This document shows positions 1-9,538 of a stretch of DNA of 35,652 nucleotides, one piece after another. The notes under the pieces are model-generated. The model made no database searches, had not been told where the DNA came from, and worked only from the letters and a program-made list of their open reading frames with translations. Position 1 is the stretch's first letter. Each line of letters opens with the position of its first letter. The stretch lies in contig CAIXBT010000092.1 in assembly GCA_903917755.1 (NCBI GenBank), positions 1 to 35,652 on the forward strand, written 5' to 3'. Source of the DNA: an uncultured Bacteroidota bacterium (GTDB lineage: Bacteria > Bacteroidota > Bacteroidia > Chitinophagales > LD1). The position numbers were made by a program, and so were the translations under genes.

Positions 1-1357
1 CCCCGCCAAATGGGGTCCTCAGATCACGTAGCAACCAGCAATTGACCCAGACGATGCCTGCCTCTATCTTTTCAGCTACGCGGTGGGCACGTTTCAGGTC
101 ATTGGTCCAGATGGATGATGCAAGACCATATTTCACTGAGTTTGCCATGGTCAGTACCTCATCTTCAGTATCAAAAGGAGTAAGTGTGACTACAGGGCCG
201 AATATTTCTTCCTGATTGGTGCGGCAGAGATAGTCGAGGCCTTCTATCACAGTTGGTTCGATGAAGTATCCTTCTGCGCATCTGCCAGCCAATTTTACTT
301 CATTACCTCCAGTGAGGATGGCGCCTCCTTCGTCCTTTGCCAGTTTGATGTAGGACAGTATCTTCTGCTGATGTATGAGTGAGACAATAGCTCCGAGATT
401 AGTGTCATCATTATTCGGGTCACCGACCTTCAGTGCTTTTACCTTTTCTACGAATGAATTTTTGAATTTATCATAGAGGCTTCGCTCTATAAAGATCCGA
501 GAACCACAGAGACAGATCTCTCCCTGATTGCTGAAGGCAGAATTTACTACCTGTTTAATAGTATCATCAAAATCACAATCTGCGAATACAATAGTAGGGT
601 TCTTGCCTCCTAGTTCGAGCGATAGTTTCTTGAACATGGGTGCGGCAGTAGCAGCGATCCGTTTACCGGTTTCCGTGCCACCGGTGAATGATATTGCTTT
701 GATCTCGGGATGTTCGACTATGGACTGACCAACTTTGCCACCCAGGCCGTGAACGATATTCAAAACTCCTTTCGTAAGCCCGGCTTCTATACATACCTGA
801 GATAGTAAATAAGACGTATATGGCGTGATCTCACTTGGCTTAGCTACGACACAATTTCCTGTGGCGAGAGCAGGTGCTATCTTCCAGGTGAAAAGATAAA
901 TGGGCAGGTTCCAGGGCGAAATACAGCCAACGATACCGATTGGCTGACGAAGAGTATAATTAACACCTATGCCGGGCATTTGGTGGGACTCTGATGCGAA
1001 ATGCTGCAGAGCTGATGCATAGAAACGAAAATTTGAAATAGCACGTGGAATGTCCATTGCTCGCGCAAGTTTGAGTGTCTTGCCATTGTCTCTGGACTCG
1101 GCTACAACGAATTCTTCCATTCGTTTCTCGATACCATCAGCGATCTTCAATAGGAGCAACATCCTTTCTTCCAGTGGCATTTTGCTCCATGCGGGGAATG
1201 CTGATTTGGCAGCTCTGACAGCCTGTGCTACATCACTCTCGTCTGAGTCGGGTATAAGTGAATAGACCTTGCCGGTAGCCGGTTCATAGTTGTTTAGCCA
1301 TTGATCAGCATTGGGCTTTTGTAGTCGACCGTCAATATAGTTTAGTATTTGTTCCAT
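1..1357 (-). CDS. Aldehyde dehydrogenase, ALDH8 / 2-aminomuconic semialdehyde dehydrogenase-like; C-terminus cut by window edge
   Basis: Reverse-strand translation from ATG at 1357 (MEQILNYIDGRLQKPNADQWLNNYEPATGKVYS...) is open to the window edge. Contains FTGGTETGKR, LELGGKNP, SNQGEICLCGSR (catalytic Cys) and VWVNCWLLRDLRTPFGG. Absent from the ORF track because it is truncated. Confidence 0.93.
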   Translation of the reverse strand, partial: MEQILNYIDGRLQKPNADQWLNNYEPATGKVYSLIPDSDESDVAQAVRAAKSAFPAWSKMPLEERMLLLLKIADGIEKRMEEFVVAESRDNGKTLKLARAMDIPRAISNFRFYASALQHFASESHQMPGIGVNYTLRQPIGIVGCISPWNLPIYLFTWKIAPALATGNCVVAKPSEITPYTSYLLSQVCIEAGLTKGVLNIVHGLGGKVGQSIVEHPEIKAISFTGGTETGKRIAATAAPMFKKLSLELGGKNPTIVFADCDFDDTIKQVVNSAFSNQGEICLCGSRIFIERSLYDKFKNSFVEKVKALKVGDPNNDDTNLGAIVSLIHQQKILSYIKLAKDEGGAILTGGNEVKLAGRCAEGYFIEPTVIEGLDYLCRTNQEEIFGPVVTLTPFDTEDEVLTMANSVKYGLASSIWTNDLKRAHRVAEKIEAGIVWVNCWLLRDLRTPFGG

Positions 1358-1469
1358 TCTAGTTTAGGCTATTGTCAATAATGCAAATTATGTACAAATG
1401 CTAAAGAAACAAAATGCAGATAAGTATTTGCAAGTTATGATAGATGCGAGACTGAAAATACAAAGTATC

Positions 1470-3278
1470 TTAAATCTCCTTGACGCCGCTATAGAGACTA
1501 TCGATCTGATCTTTATATTTTTCCATCACCACCTTACGTTTTACTTTAGTGGTAGGAGTCAGCTCACCACCTTCTATTGTCCATTCATTAGGCAGGAGTT
1601 CGAATTTTTTGATCGTTTCCCAGTTTCCGAAACTTTTATTTTTTGCATCGATCTCTGTCTGCAGCATTTTTTTGACCTCTACAGACTTCACTATTTCTTC
1701 ATTAGTACCGACTGAAACATTATGTGATTTGCACCAATCTTTTAGATTAGGGAAGTTTGGAACTATCAGGGCAGTGACATAATTGCGATTTTCGCCTATC
1801 ACCAGCATCTGCTCAATGTATGGGATCTCTTTCATCTTGCTCTCAAGAGAGAGAGGTGCAACGTATTTGCCTCCAGAGGTTTTAAATATTTCTTTCACAC
1901 GGTCCGTGATCTGGATATAATTTTGGCCTTTGTATGCCAGAAACTTTCCTACATCTCCTGTATAAAGCCAGCCATCTTTGATAGTTTGTGCGGTTATGTC
2001 AGGACGTTTGTAGTATCCCATCATCACGTTAGGGCCTTTGCAGAGGATCTCGCCTTCACCTTCGCCCATCCCTTCGCGATAATCCAATCGTACTTCCACA
2101 CCCGCTATCACCGGGCCAACTGTTCCGAATTTATTGCGCTCTTTGTCGAATAGATTGACTGAAATGACCGGGGAAGATTCAGTCTGGCCATATCCCTCAC
2201 TAATGATAATCCCTGCAGCAGTAAAGACCCTTGCCAGCTTCGGATTGAGTTTAGCAGCACCAGTACAAATACCCTTTACATTGCCACCGAGTGCATCGCG
2301 CCACTTTGAGAAGATCAGTTTGTCATAGACGTTTTTGTACAGGAAATTATCAATGATGCCATAGTTTTTGTTTATATCATATTCGCCCGCAAACTTCAAT
2401 GCTGCACCATATATGATCTTCTTGATACCATCCAGATTGGCTGAAGCCGCTTCAAGTTTCATATACACCTTCTCAAGCAATCGAGGAACAGATGTAAAGA
2501 AATCGGGTTTTACTTCTTTGAGATTATCAGCTATTAATTCGAGGCTTTCGGCATAGTAAATTGATACTCCATTTGCGATATATACAAAGACTACCATTCG
2601 CTCAAAAATATGGCACAAAGGCAAAAAGCTTAGCACTCTCATGGTGGAATCAAGCGGTAGAATAGGTTTAACGGCTTTGATGTTGCTTACCACGTTATTA
2701 TGTGAAAGCATTACCCCTTTAGGATTGCCGGTGGTACCTGATGTATAGATGATCGTAGCGAGTTGTTCTGGTTTGACAGCGGCCTTCCATTTTTCGAGTT
2801 CTGCGGTCTCAATGTCATTGCCTGTCAATAGGAAATCATCGAAATGTTTACAGCCATCTACATTCTCAAAACTATATATGTCAATGAGAGTGGGAGTAGA
2901 ACTTTTGATGTTGTTTATCTTCTGAAATAAACCACTATCTCCTACGAATGCAAATTTGATCTCTGCATCGTTAAAAATAAAATGATACTCCTCCTCGCTG
3001 ATGGTAGGGTAGATCGGCACAAGTACTGCGCCGGTCTGCAGTACACCCAGATCGAGCATATTCCACTCGGGCCTGTTGGATGATACGACAGCGATCTTGT
3101 CATCGGGCTTCACACCCAGCTTAATAAGGGCCTTGCTTACCTTGTTGACATTTTCAATAATATCAGCAGTGGAGAATTTTTGCCATACGCCATTCAGTTT
3201 TCTGCAAAAAGCATCATGTTGAGGAAATTGTGCCTGCTGATAATAGATCAGGTCAAATAATCTGGTGTAATCGTTCAT
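1470..3278 (-). CDS. Long-chain fatty acid--CoA ligase (AMP-dependent synthetase)
   Basis: 602 aa; AMP-binding motif IIYTSGTTGNPKGVMLSH, GYGQTESSPV, GWLYTGDVG. Confidence 0.95.
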   Translation of the reverse strand: MNDYTRLFDLIYYQQAQFPQHDAFCRKLNGVWQKFSTADIIENVNKVSKALIKLGVKPDDKIAVVSSNRPEWNMLDLGVLQTGAVLVPIYPTISEEEYHFIFNDAEIKFAFVGDSGLFQKINNIKSSTPTLIDIYSFENVDGCKHFDDFLLTGNDIETAELEKWKAAVKPEQLATIIYTSGTTGNPKGVMLSHNNVVSNIKAVKPILPLDSTMRVLSFLPLCHIFERMVVFVYIANGVSIYYAESLELIADNLKEVKPDFFTSVPRLLEKVYMKLEAASANLDGIKKIIYGAALKFAGEYDINKNYGIIDNFLYKNVYDKLIFSKWRDALGGNVKGICTGAAKLNPKLARVFTAAGIIISEGYGQTESSPVISVNLFDKERNKFGTVGPVIAGVEVRLDYREGMGEGEGEILCKGPNVMMGYYKRPDITAQTIKDGWLYTGDVGKFLAYKGQNYIQITDRVKEIFKTSGGKYVAPLSLESKMKEIPYIEQMLVIGENRNYVTALIVPNFPNLKDWCKSHNVSVGTNEEIVKSVEVKKMLQTEIDAKNKSFGNWETIKKFELLPNEWTIEGGELTPTTKVKRKVVMEKYKDQIDSLYSGVKEI

Positions 3279-3425
3279 CTGATATGCAATATTTTTGAGG
3301 AGCGTAAATATAAAAGAAAAATCGAACGAGGTTAGAAAACATCAATAAACAGCCAAGATCAGCGGATAAGAGCCATCATGGTGTATTAGGGTGTGCTTAA
3401 AATAGCAACAAACAAGTTTTTCTTA

Positions 3426-5426
3426 TTATTTAAAAAGGTAGCCATTAAATTTGAGTTTTATTTTGCGGGTCTTGAGTTTTTTGCTGACCATTTTGCCAGT
3501 GGTGTAGATAATATAAGAATGCTTATAATAAGAATATGGCGGGGCCCGGTGGAAAGCAATAGCATCCGTCTTTGAATGTCGAGTTTCTGATAGCCTGTGT
3601 GGTGGTTTTATTGCTACGATCATATCAGTGGTATCTTTTCCTACTTTAAATATCTGTACCCTTTGCGGCTCTGCATGGTCATTTAATTCAAAAGCTTGAA
3701 TCATCCCGGACATGCTGTCCGCGTCTCCTGCCAAAAGATAATATGGCCCACTCTCTACATTCAATACCTCAAAAATATTGTAATGCTTTAAATGGTTTAT
3801 CACGTTAGTCCTGTGATCGGGGTCGAATGATTCAATTTTTTTCACCCTGATATCTCCCATATAGCTATGCGTCTGCATCACCACATCGTTATATGGGTAG
3901 GCATTTTCTCTCCAAGAGAAGATAACCGCTGAACTATCAGCCCGGAGTACCGAAATGTGTTTCTGACGCAAATACTCAAAGGGGTAGCCAAGAGATCTCC
4001 GAAGCATCAAGGTAAACTCCATATTTTTCAAAAAAACCTCTTCAGCACTTAATTTGGCTACTAAAGATAATGCCCCCATCGAATCAGCTAAACTGCAAAG
4101 CACTGCCTCGATCTCAGGCATAGATTTTGTGGTGTCTATCTTCAGCCAGTATGGAGGGGGTTTGACCAATAAGGTATCGCTGAAGTCAGGCAGCCGTAGA
4201 TGCGCGAGGTGTCGTTTGGGTCTGATGAGTTCCTGTTCGTAGATGGTATTGAAGAGATTTTTGAAAAATGGATAACCTATCTGATCGTATTCGTAGACAC
4301 CATCATTCAGTATTCCATCGGCATTGAGATACATGGCGCAGGAGAGAAAGAATTCGATCTTATTCAATGTATCCACTACATAGCTGCAGTCGGTCATAAA
4401 TCCATACGCCTGCCCGACCTTATTGAAGATGCGGATATTGTCGGGCATGATGTATGAGGTGGTATCATTACCCATAAAATACTTCATGTACCTGTCGGGA
4501 TAATGCACAGAGTCGAGTTTGGGATAGGCAGACTCTCGAGGGAACATGCCCATACATTTGTAGAGATACTGATAGTCACGGCGGGTGAGGTTGAGTTTTT
4601 CGGCGGGTTGCTGAGTCTCGGGCAGCATCACTTTGGTCAGAAATTTATGCAGATCGCTGAGTGCGATGTAATTGGCAAAGCGAAAATCTTTGGGCTGATT
4701 GATGAGCTGATCTGCGGCGCCAAGATAGCCTATGCCGACCTGCGGATCCAAGTCGCGATTGTAAAATTGCCGACGCTCATTATTGACACAGGGCTGATAA
4801 TATTTGAGCTGATGGGTATGGCGATCGAAGAGTGAGAGAGGATCGCAAAATCTGTTGGCATTAGTATCGCAAGCAGCGAAACGATTGCTGATCACCGCAG
4901 ATTTAATGCCGATCTGATGCAAGCGATCCTGAAAATACTGTTGGCCGAGAAAATCGTATACGGGATTGAAAGCCCTGTTATTGCTCAGCATGAGCATCTC
5001 TTTGATATAATGACCGAGGCATGAGTAGGGAGTGCCGAGCATCATGCTCTGCGGGTTCAGCTCTGTGCAGCCTATACTATCGACACCCAGAGAGTCTAGC
5101 ATATCCACTCTGTAAGAAGCAAGGTTATTCAACTTCTCAAGTGTCAGTGCACAGGCTGGCAGCTTGACCATGCTGGCGCAGTAATAGTAGTATTTATCGG
5201 CGTCGTAACTGTATGTGGTAAGATGCGGAAAATTGTTTGAGTCTCTGTCTATACGTGTATATATTATCTGAAGGCGATAGTCAGCTTTATGCTGAATGAT
5301 AGAATCAAAAGAGGAAGCCTGTCTGGCAAAAGTACTGTCAAACGAAAATGCCTGCCCATGTACATGGGCGAAAGAGGCCAAAATGACCAACAGTAAAATC
5401 ATATGTAGTTTGCAGGTGTTCACCAT
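3426..5426 (-). CDS. Putative exported serine hydrolase, class A beta-lactamase-like fold, with uncharacterised C-terminal region
   Basis: Likely start is the internal Met (MVNTCKLHMILLLVILASFAHVHGQ, signal peptide). SMVK (SxxK-like), LSNNRAF (SxN-like) and a later KVGQAYG (KTG-like) occur in the expected order. Confidence 0.7.
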   Translation of the reverse strand: MVNTCKLHMILLLVILASFAHVHGQAFSFDSTFARQASSFDSIIQHKADYRLQIIYTRIDRDSNNFPHLTTYSYDADKYYYYCASMVKLPACALTLEKLNNLASYRVDMLDSLGVDSIGCTELNPQSMMLGTPYSCLGHYIKEMLMLSNNRAFNPVYDFLGQQYFQDRLHQIGIKSAVISNRFAACDTNANRFCDPLSLFDRHTHQLKYYQPCVNNERRQFYNRDLDPQVGIGYLGAADQLINQPKDFRFANYIALSDLHKFLTKVMLPETQQPAEKLNLTRRDYQYLYKCMGMFPRESAYPKLDSVHYPDRYMKYFMGNDTTSYIMPDNIRIFNKVGQAYGFMTDCSYVVDTLNKIEFFLSCAMYLNADGILNDGVYEYDQIGYPFFKNLFNTIYEQELIRPKRHLAHLRLPDFSDTLLVKPPPYWLKIDTTKSMPEIEAVLCSLADSMGALSLVAKLSAEEVFLKNMEFTLMLRRSLGYPFEYLRQKHISVLRADSSAVIFSWRENAYPYNDVVMQTHSYMGDIRVKKIESFDPDHRTNVINHLKHYNIFEVLNVESGPYYLLAGDADSMSGMIQAFELNDHAEPQRVQIFKVGKDTTDMIVAIKPPHRLSETRHSKTDAIAFHRAPPYSYYKHSYIIYTTGKMVSKKLKTRKIKLKFNGYLFK

Positions 5427-5578
5427 ATCTAAGAAACGAAAAAAGGAGAATTTATATCCTATCTTTGGAAACAATAAATCCCACATTTCACCGTTTCGTG
5501 GGCGATTTCAGCCTTTTTACAAAAATTTTATTCTTCAAGACAAAACAAATAAGCTTATTTGTGTTTATACTACCTACT

Positions 5579-7921
5579 ATGCGTTTTATAAAACTTTTTA
5601 TTCCGGTCATTGTCATCTTTGCATCTACACACTTGTTTTCTCAAAGCAAGTATACGATCAGTGGTGCCGTGCGTGATGGCAAAACTGGTGAGGAACTGAT
5701 AGGTGCTACAGTGTCGGTCAAGGAAATTCCAAACACGGGAGCTTCGACTAACGCTTATGGTTTCTACTCACTCACCGTGCCAGCCGGCAAATACACACTT
5801 CAGGTGCATTATGTTGGCTACACTGAATATACACAGGTACTCAATCTGGACTCAAGCAGACGTATCAATATTAATCTCATGCCTGTATCTGTTGAAATGA
5901 AACAGGTAGAAGTTTCTGCCCGCAGAGCTGACGAAAATGTCAAACAGGCACAAATGAGTGCTACAAAACTTGATATTTCCGAGCTGGCAAAGATACCTGT
6001 TATTTTCGGCGAAAAGGATATTCTGAAAACGATACAGCTTCTACCAGGTGTCAAATCTGCCGGAGAGGGTAACAGCGGATTTTATGTAAGAGGAGGCAAC
6101 TCTGACCAGAACCTGATACTCCTTGATGAGGCGATGGTCTACAATGCATCGCATCTACTGGGTTTCTTCTCCACTTTCAATAATGATGCACTCAAAGATG
6201 CTACGCTTTTCAAAGGAAATATGCCTGCAGAGTATGGTGGCAAATTGTCGTCTGTTTTGGATATTAAAATGAAAGATGGTAATGATAAGACCTATTCGGT
6301 AGGTGGTGGTTTAGGACTCATCGCCTCCCGGTTATATGTGGAGGGGCCGATAGTGCCAGACAAAGGTTCATTCATCATTACTGCTCGCCGCACCTATGCT
6401 GATCTTTTTCTCAAGCTGAGTAAGGATACTAATCTCAACAGAAATGTTTTGTATTTCTATGATATCAATGCAAAGGCCAGTTATCGTCTGGGCAAAAAAG
6501 ACAGAATATTCGCATCAGGATATTTCGGTCGCGATAAATTCGGACTAGGGTCTACCTTTGGGATAGATTATGGCAATGCTACCGGTACATTCCGGTGGAA
6601 CCATATTATCAACGATCGTCTATTCTCAAATCTTTCTTTTATCTATAATGACTTTTCATGGAAGATCACAATAAGTAACAATGGTCTGGATGTCAATATC
6701 AGCTCTATTATACAGGATTATGGGTTGAAAGAGGACCTCGAATATTATCTCGATACACGCAACAAAATTAAATACGGGGCGCAAACTACATTCAAGTCAG
6801 TGGTGCCCGGGCAGATAAATTCAAATACACCAAGCCTGATCAATCCGTTTTCGATCACACATAGCTATGGATGGGAAAGTGCTATCTACGCTCAGCATGA
6901 AGTGACACTCCGGAATAAAGTCAATATCAATTATGGTTTGAGAATTTCCGCATTCAGTATGGCAGGTCCCGGCAAAGAATTTTTCTTTAATCCAAATCAT
7001 ACCGATACGGTCAATATGCGATTGGGTCAAATTGGTAAAACTTATATAAATCCTGAACCAAGGTTCTCACTGAGTTATAATTTCGTTAAAGATATGTCGT
7101 TCAAGGCCGCTTATTCACGCAATACTCAAAATATACATCTCCTTTCAAATACTACTACCAGCAGCCCTACAGACAGGTGGATCATGACGAGCAATAACAT
7201 TCGCCCGGAAATAGCAGATCAGGTGTCGGTCGGATATTTTTACAACTTCCTCAATAATATGTTTGAGATGAGCATAGAGGGATACTACAAATGGATGCAA
7301 AACCAGATAGACTACAAAAACGGTGCATCGCTCATAGCCAATGAGACAGTGGAGTCTCAATTGCTCTATGGAAATGGTCGTGCTTATGGAGGTGAATTGT
7401 TTTTGAAAAAACGCGCAGGTAAACTGACAGGATGGGTCAGCTATACATTGTCACGTACAGAAAGAAAATTTGATTCTATCAATAATAATAGCTGGTATCC
7501 TGCTAGATATGACCGTACACATGATGTGTCTTTGGTCCTCATGTGGGATGTGACACCTCGCATCAATCTGGCCGCTACCTGGGTATACAGTACCGGCAAT
7601 GCGGTGACCTATGCTGCAGGAAAGTATTTCATGAACGGGACCTGGGTATCTTATTACGCCCCGAGAAATTCCGATCGGTTCCCGCCATATCACCGGCTGG
7701 ATATAGGAGCGACATTTGTGTTAAAAAAAAGAAAGATGTGGGAGCATGACCTGAATATCTCGATCTATAATGTGTATGCACGGCAGAACGCTTACCAGAT
7801 CACATTCAAGACGGATGTGAATAATCAGTCCATTACGCAGCAGTTGTCATTGTTTAAGATCGTACCATCGATCACCTACAATTTCAAATTTACTTATGTA
7901 AAGAAAACTAAAACCAAGTAA
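5579..7921 (+). CDS. TonB-dependent receptor with N-terminal carboxypeptidase-like regulatory domain
   Basis: Signal peptide, YTISGAVRDGKTGEELIGATVSVKE...GFYSLTVPAGKYTLQVHYVGY, then plug FYVRGGNSDQNLILLDEAMVYNASHLLGFFS and beta-barrel. Start chosen at 5579 (MRFIKLFIPVIVIFAS), codon 39 of the tracked ORF. Confidence 0.95.
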   Translation: MRFIKLFIPVIVIFASTHLFSQSKYTISGAVRDGKTGEELIGATVSVKEIPNTGASTNAYGFYSLTVPAGKYTLQVHYVGYTEYTQVLNLDSSRRININLMPVSVEMKQVEVSARRADENVKQAQMSATKLDISELAKIPVIFGEKDILKTIQLLPGVKSAGEGNSGFYVRGGNSDQNLILLDEAMVYNASHLLGFFSTFNNDALKDATLFKGNMPAEYGGKLSSVLDIKMKDGNDKTYSVGGGLGLIASRLYVEGPIVPDKGSFIITARRTYADLFLKLSKDTNLNRNVLYFYDINAKASYRLGKKDRIFASGYFGRDKFGLGSTFGIDYGNATGTFRWNHIINDRLFSNLSFIYNDFSWKITISNNGLDVNISSIIQDYGLKEDLEYYLDTRNKIKYGAQTTFKSVVPGQINSNTPSLINPFSITHSYGWESAIYAQHEVTLRNKVNINYGLRISAFSMAGPGKEFFFNPNHTDTVNMRLGQIGKTYINPEPRFSLSYNFVKDMSFKAAYSRNTQNIHLLSNTTTSSPTDRWIMTSNNIRPEIADQVSVGYFYNFLNNMFEMSIEGYYKWMQNQIDYKNGASLIANETVESQLLYGNGRAYGGELFLKKRAGKLTGWVSYTLSRTERKFDSINNNSWYPARYDRTHDVSLVLMWDVTPRINLAATWVYSTGNAVTYAAGKYFMNGTWVSYYAPRNSDRFPPYHRLDIGATFVLKKRKMWEHDLNISIYNVYARQNAYQITFKTDVNNQSITQQLSLFKIVPSITYNFKFTYVKKTKTK

Positions 7922-7925
7922 GATC

Positions 7926-8738
7926 ATGAAACGCCTCATCATATTATCACTTATCGCAGCATTGATCGCAGCATCATGTACTAAGAATATACACCTCAAT
8001 CTCCAGAATGCTGCCGGACTACTGGTGATAGAAGGTAATATCAATAATCAACCCGGCCCGTATACAGTTCTCCTTTCTAAGACCGTAACATATTATGACA
8101 GCAATAATTTGATACCAGTGTCAGGTGGCCGAATCACAATATCAGACAATGCCGGAAATAAAGATTCGCTGATCGAGGTAAGCCCCGGTACCTATCATAC
8201 TACATCAATTGTCGGTACAGTGGGTCGCATATATCATCTCAGTGTCAATAGTGGTGGCCAACAATATGACGCATATAGTACCATGAATCCGCCCGTATCT
8301 ATCGATTCAGTCGGTGTTCTTTCCTTTAATTTTTTTGGAAGATCACAGAAGCGCACTTTCATTCAGTTTCAGGACCCTGCAAACGTTGTAAATTATTATA
8401 AAGGCTGTATGTATGTGAACCACATAAAGCAATATAAAGTAAACCCCCTCAATGATAATCTGAATAATGGTATTACGGTACAGGCTTTTCTCAGTACTGA
8501 TAGCGGTTTCAATATACATGATACGCTACAGGCAGAACTTGACGCAATAGATCAGCCAATGTACAATTATTGGAATTCGCTCAATAGTTCTACACTCAGT
8601 TCGCAGACCGCAGCACCATCTAATCCTGTCACCAATATTTCCAATAATGCATTGGGTTATTTCAGCGCCTATTCAGCTACAGTAAGCCATATTATCGTAG
8701 TAGATAGCTTTGGAATAGGGTTTCACAGGATCAATTAA
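7926..8738 (+). CDS. DUF4249-type lipoprotein paired with the upstream TonB receptor
   Basis: Lipobox-like MKRLIILSLIAALIAASC; LLVIEGNINNQPGPYTVLLSKTVTYYDSN typical of DUF4249; starts 4 nt after the receptor stop. Confidence 0.85.
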   Translation: MKRLIILSLIAALIAASCTKNIHLNLQNAAGLLVIEGNINNQPGPYTVLLSKTVTYYDSNNLIPVSGGRITISDNAGNKDSLIEVSPGTYHTTSIVGTVGRIYHLSVNSGGQQYDAYSTMNPPVSIDSVGVLSFNFFGRSQKRTFIQFQDPANVVNYYKGCMYVNHIKQYKVNPLNDNLNNGITVQAFLSTDSGFNIHDTLQAELDAIDQPMYNYWNSLNSSTLSSQTAAPSNPVTNISNNALGYFSAYSATVSHIIVVDSFGIGFHRIN

Positions 8739-8863
8739 TGATGGCCTGTCCGGATTCATATACTTGACTTTCCGATTTCACGAGGCAATCTATGCTGTTT
8801 AAGTCACCTTTTTGTCTCGGTTTTATGACATTCGTCAAGGACTGATAAGAAGAATTAAAAATA

Positions 8864-8894
8864 TTTGTCAAAGACAATATGCTTCGTATCTTTA
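8864..8894 (+). promoter_or_regulatory. Bacteroidota-type promoter (TTTG-N19-TAnnTTTG) for the T9SS protein gene
   Basis: TTTG at 8864-8867, 19-nt spacer, TATCTTTA at 8887-8894 (one mismatch), CDS start at 8915. Confidence 0.6.
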
Positions 8895-8914
8895 AAATCT
8901 AAACCCTATTAAGT

Positions 8915-9436
8915 ATGAAAAAACACTTACTCTTTGTTTTTACAGTGGCATTTGTTATTTCTGCTCATGCCCAATCACTATCTCCCACTGTCATAGCATC
9001 AGGAGGGAACTTTTCCTCGGTAGGTGGCACCAGTTTATCTTACACTATAGGTGAGCTCGCAGCGATTCAAACATTTAGCTCAGCAAGTGTCATCCTCACT
9101 CAGGGTTTCCAGCAGCCCAATGACGTACTCAATGGATTACTGGATATAGAAAAAGGTGCAGATGGTTCTTTTAGTGTGTATCCTATTCCTGCACAGACCA
9201 CTCTATGGTATGGATATGAATTTAACGAAGCGGGCAAGGTGGAAGTCAGTATGTTCAATATACTTGGACAAAAGATGGACTATGGTTTTTCGGAAACATA
9301 TGGTTCCGGTAAACTCATTCATAGTTTTGATTGCTCTGCATATGCTTCAGGAAACTATATCCTAAGTGTTAAATTCACTACATCTTCTGGTCATGAAAAA
9401 ATCCTAAGCAAGAAAATCCAACTGATCACTAACTAA
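8915..9436 (+). CDS. Short secreted protein with T9SS type A C-terminal sorting domain
   Basis: Signal peptide MKKHLLFVFTVAFVISAHAQ; SYTIGELAAIQTF...LTQGFQQP; C-terminal FSVYPIPAQTTLWYGYEFNEAGKVEVSMFNILGQKM...GNYILSVKF. Confidence 0.85.
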   Translation: MKKHLLFVFTVAFVISAHAQSLSPTVIASGGNFSSVGGTSLSYTIGELAAIQTFSSASVILTQGFQQPNDVLNGLLDIEKGADGSFSVYPIPAQTTLWYGYEFNEAGKVEVSMFNILGQKMDYGFSETYGSGKLIHSFDCSAYASGNYILSVKFTTSSGHEKILSKKIQLITN

Positions 9437-9538
9437 ATCGGTTACCCAAATTTTTTAAAAGATTGGTGTTATGGAATAATTCATTGCACCATTTAATATA
9501 GACTCAAATTCAATTTTCAATAAACCCCATTAATAATT

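Noticed and set aside
1398-1782. Plus-strand ORFs 1398-1715 and 1549-1782
   Set aside because: Antisense to the acyl-CoA ligase, no recognisable domain.
5465-5578. N-terminal extension of the TonB receptor ORF (METINPTFHRF...)
   Set aside because: A normal signal peptide begins at Met 5579, and the extension overlaps the likely promoter/leader (TATCTTTG at 5460-5467).
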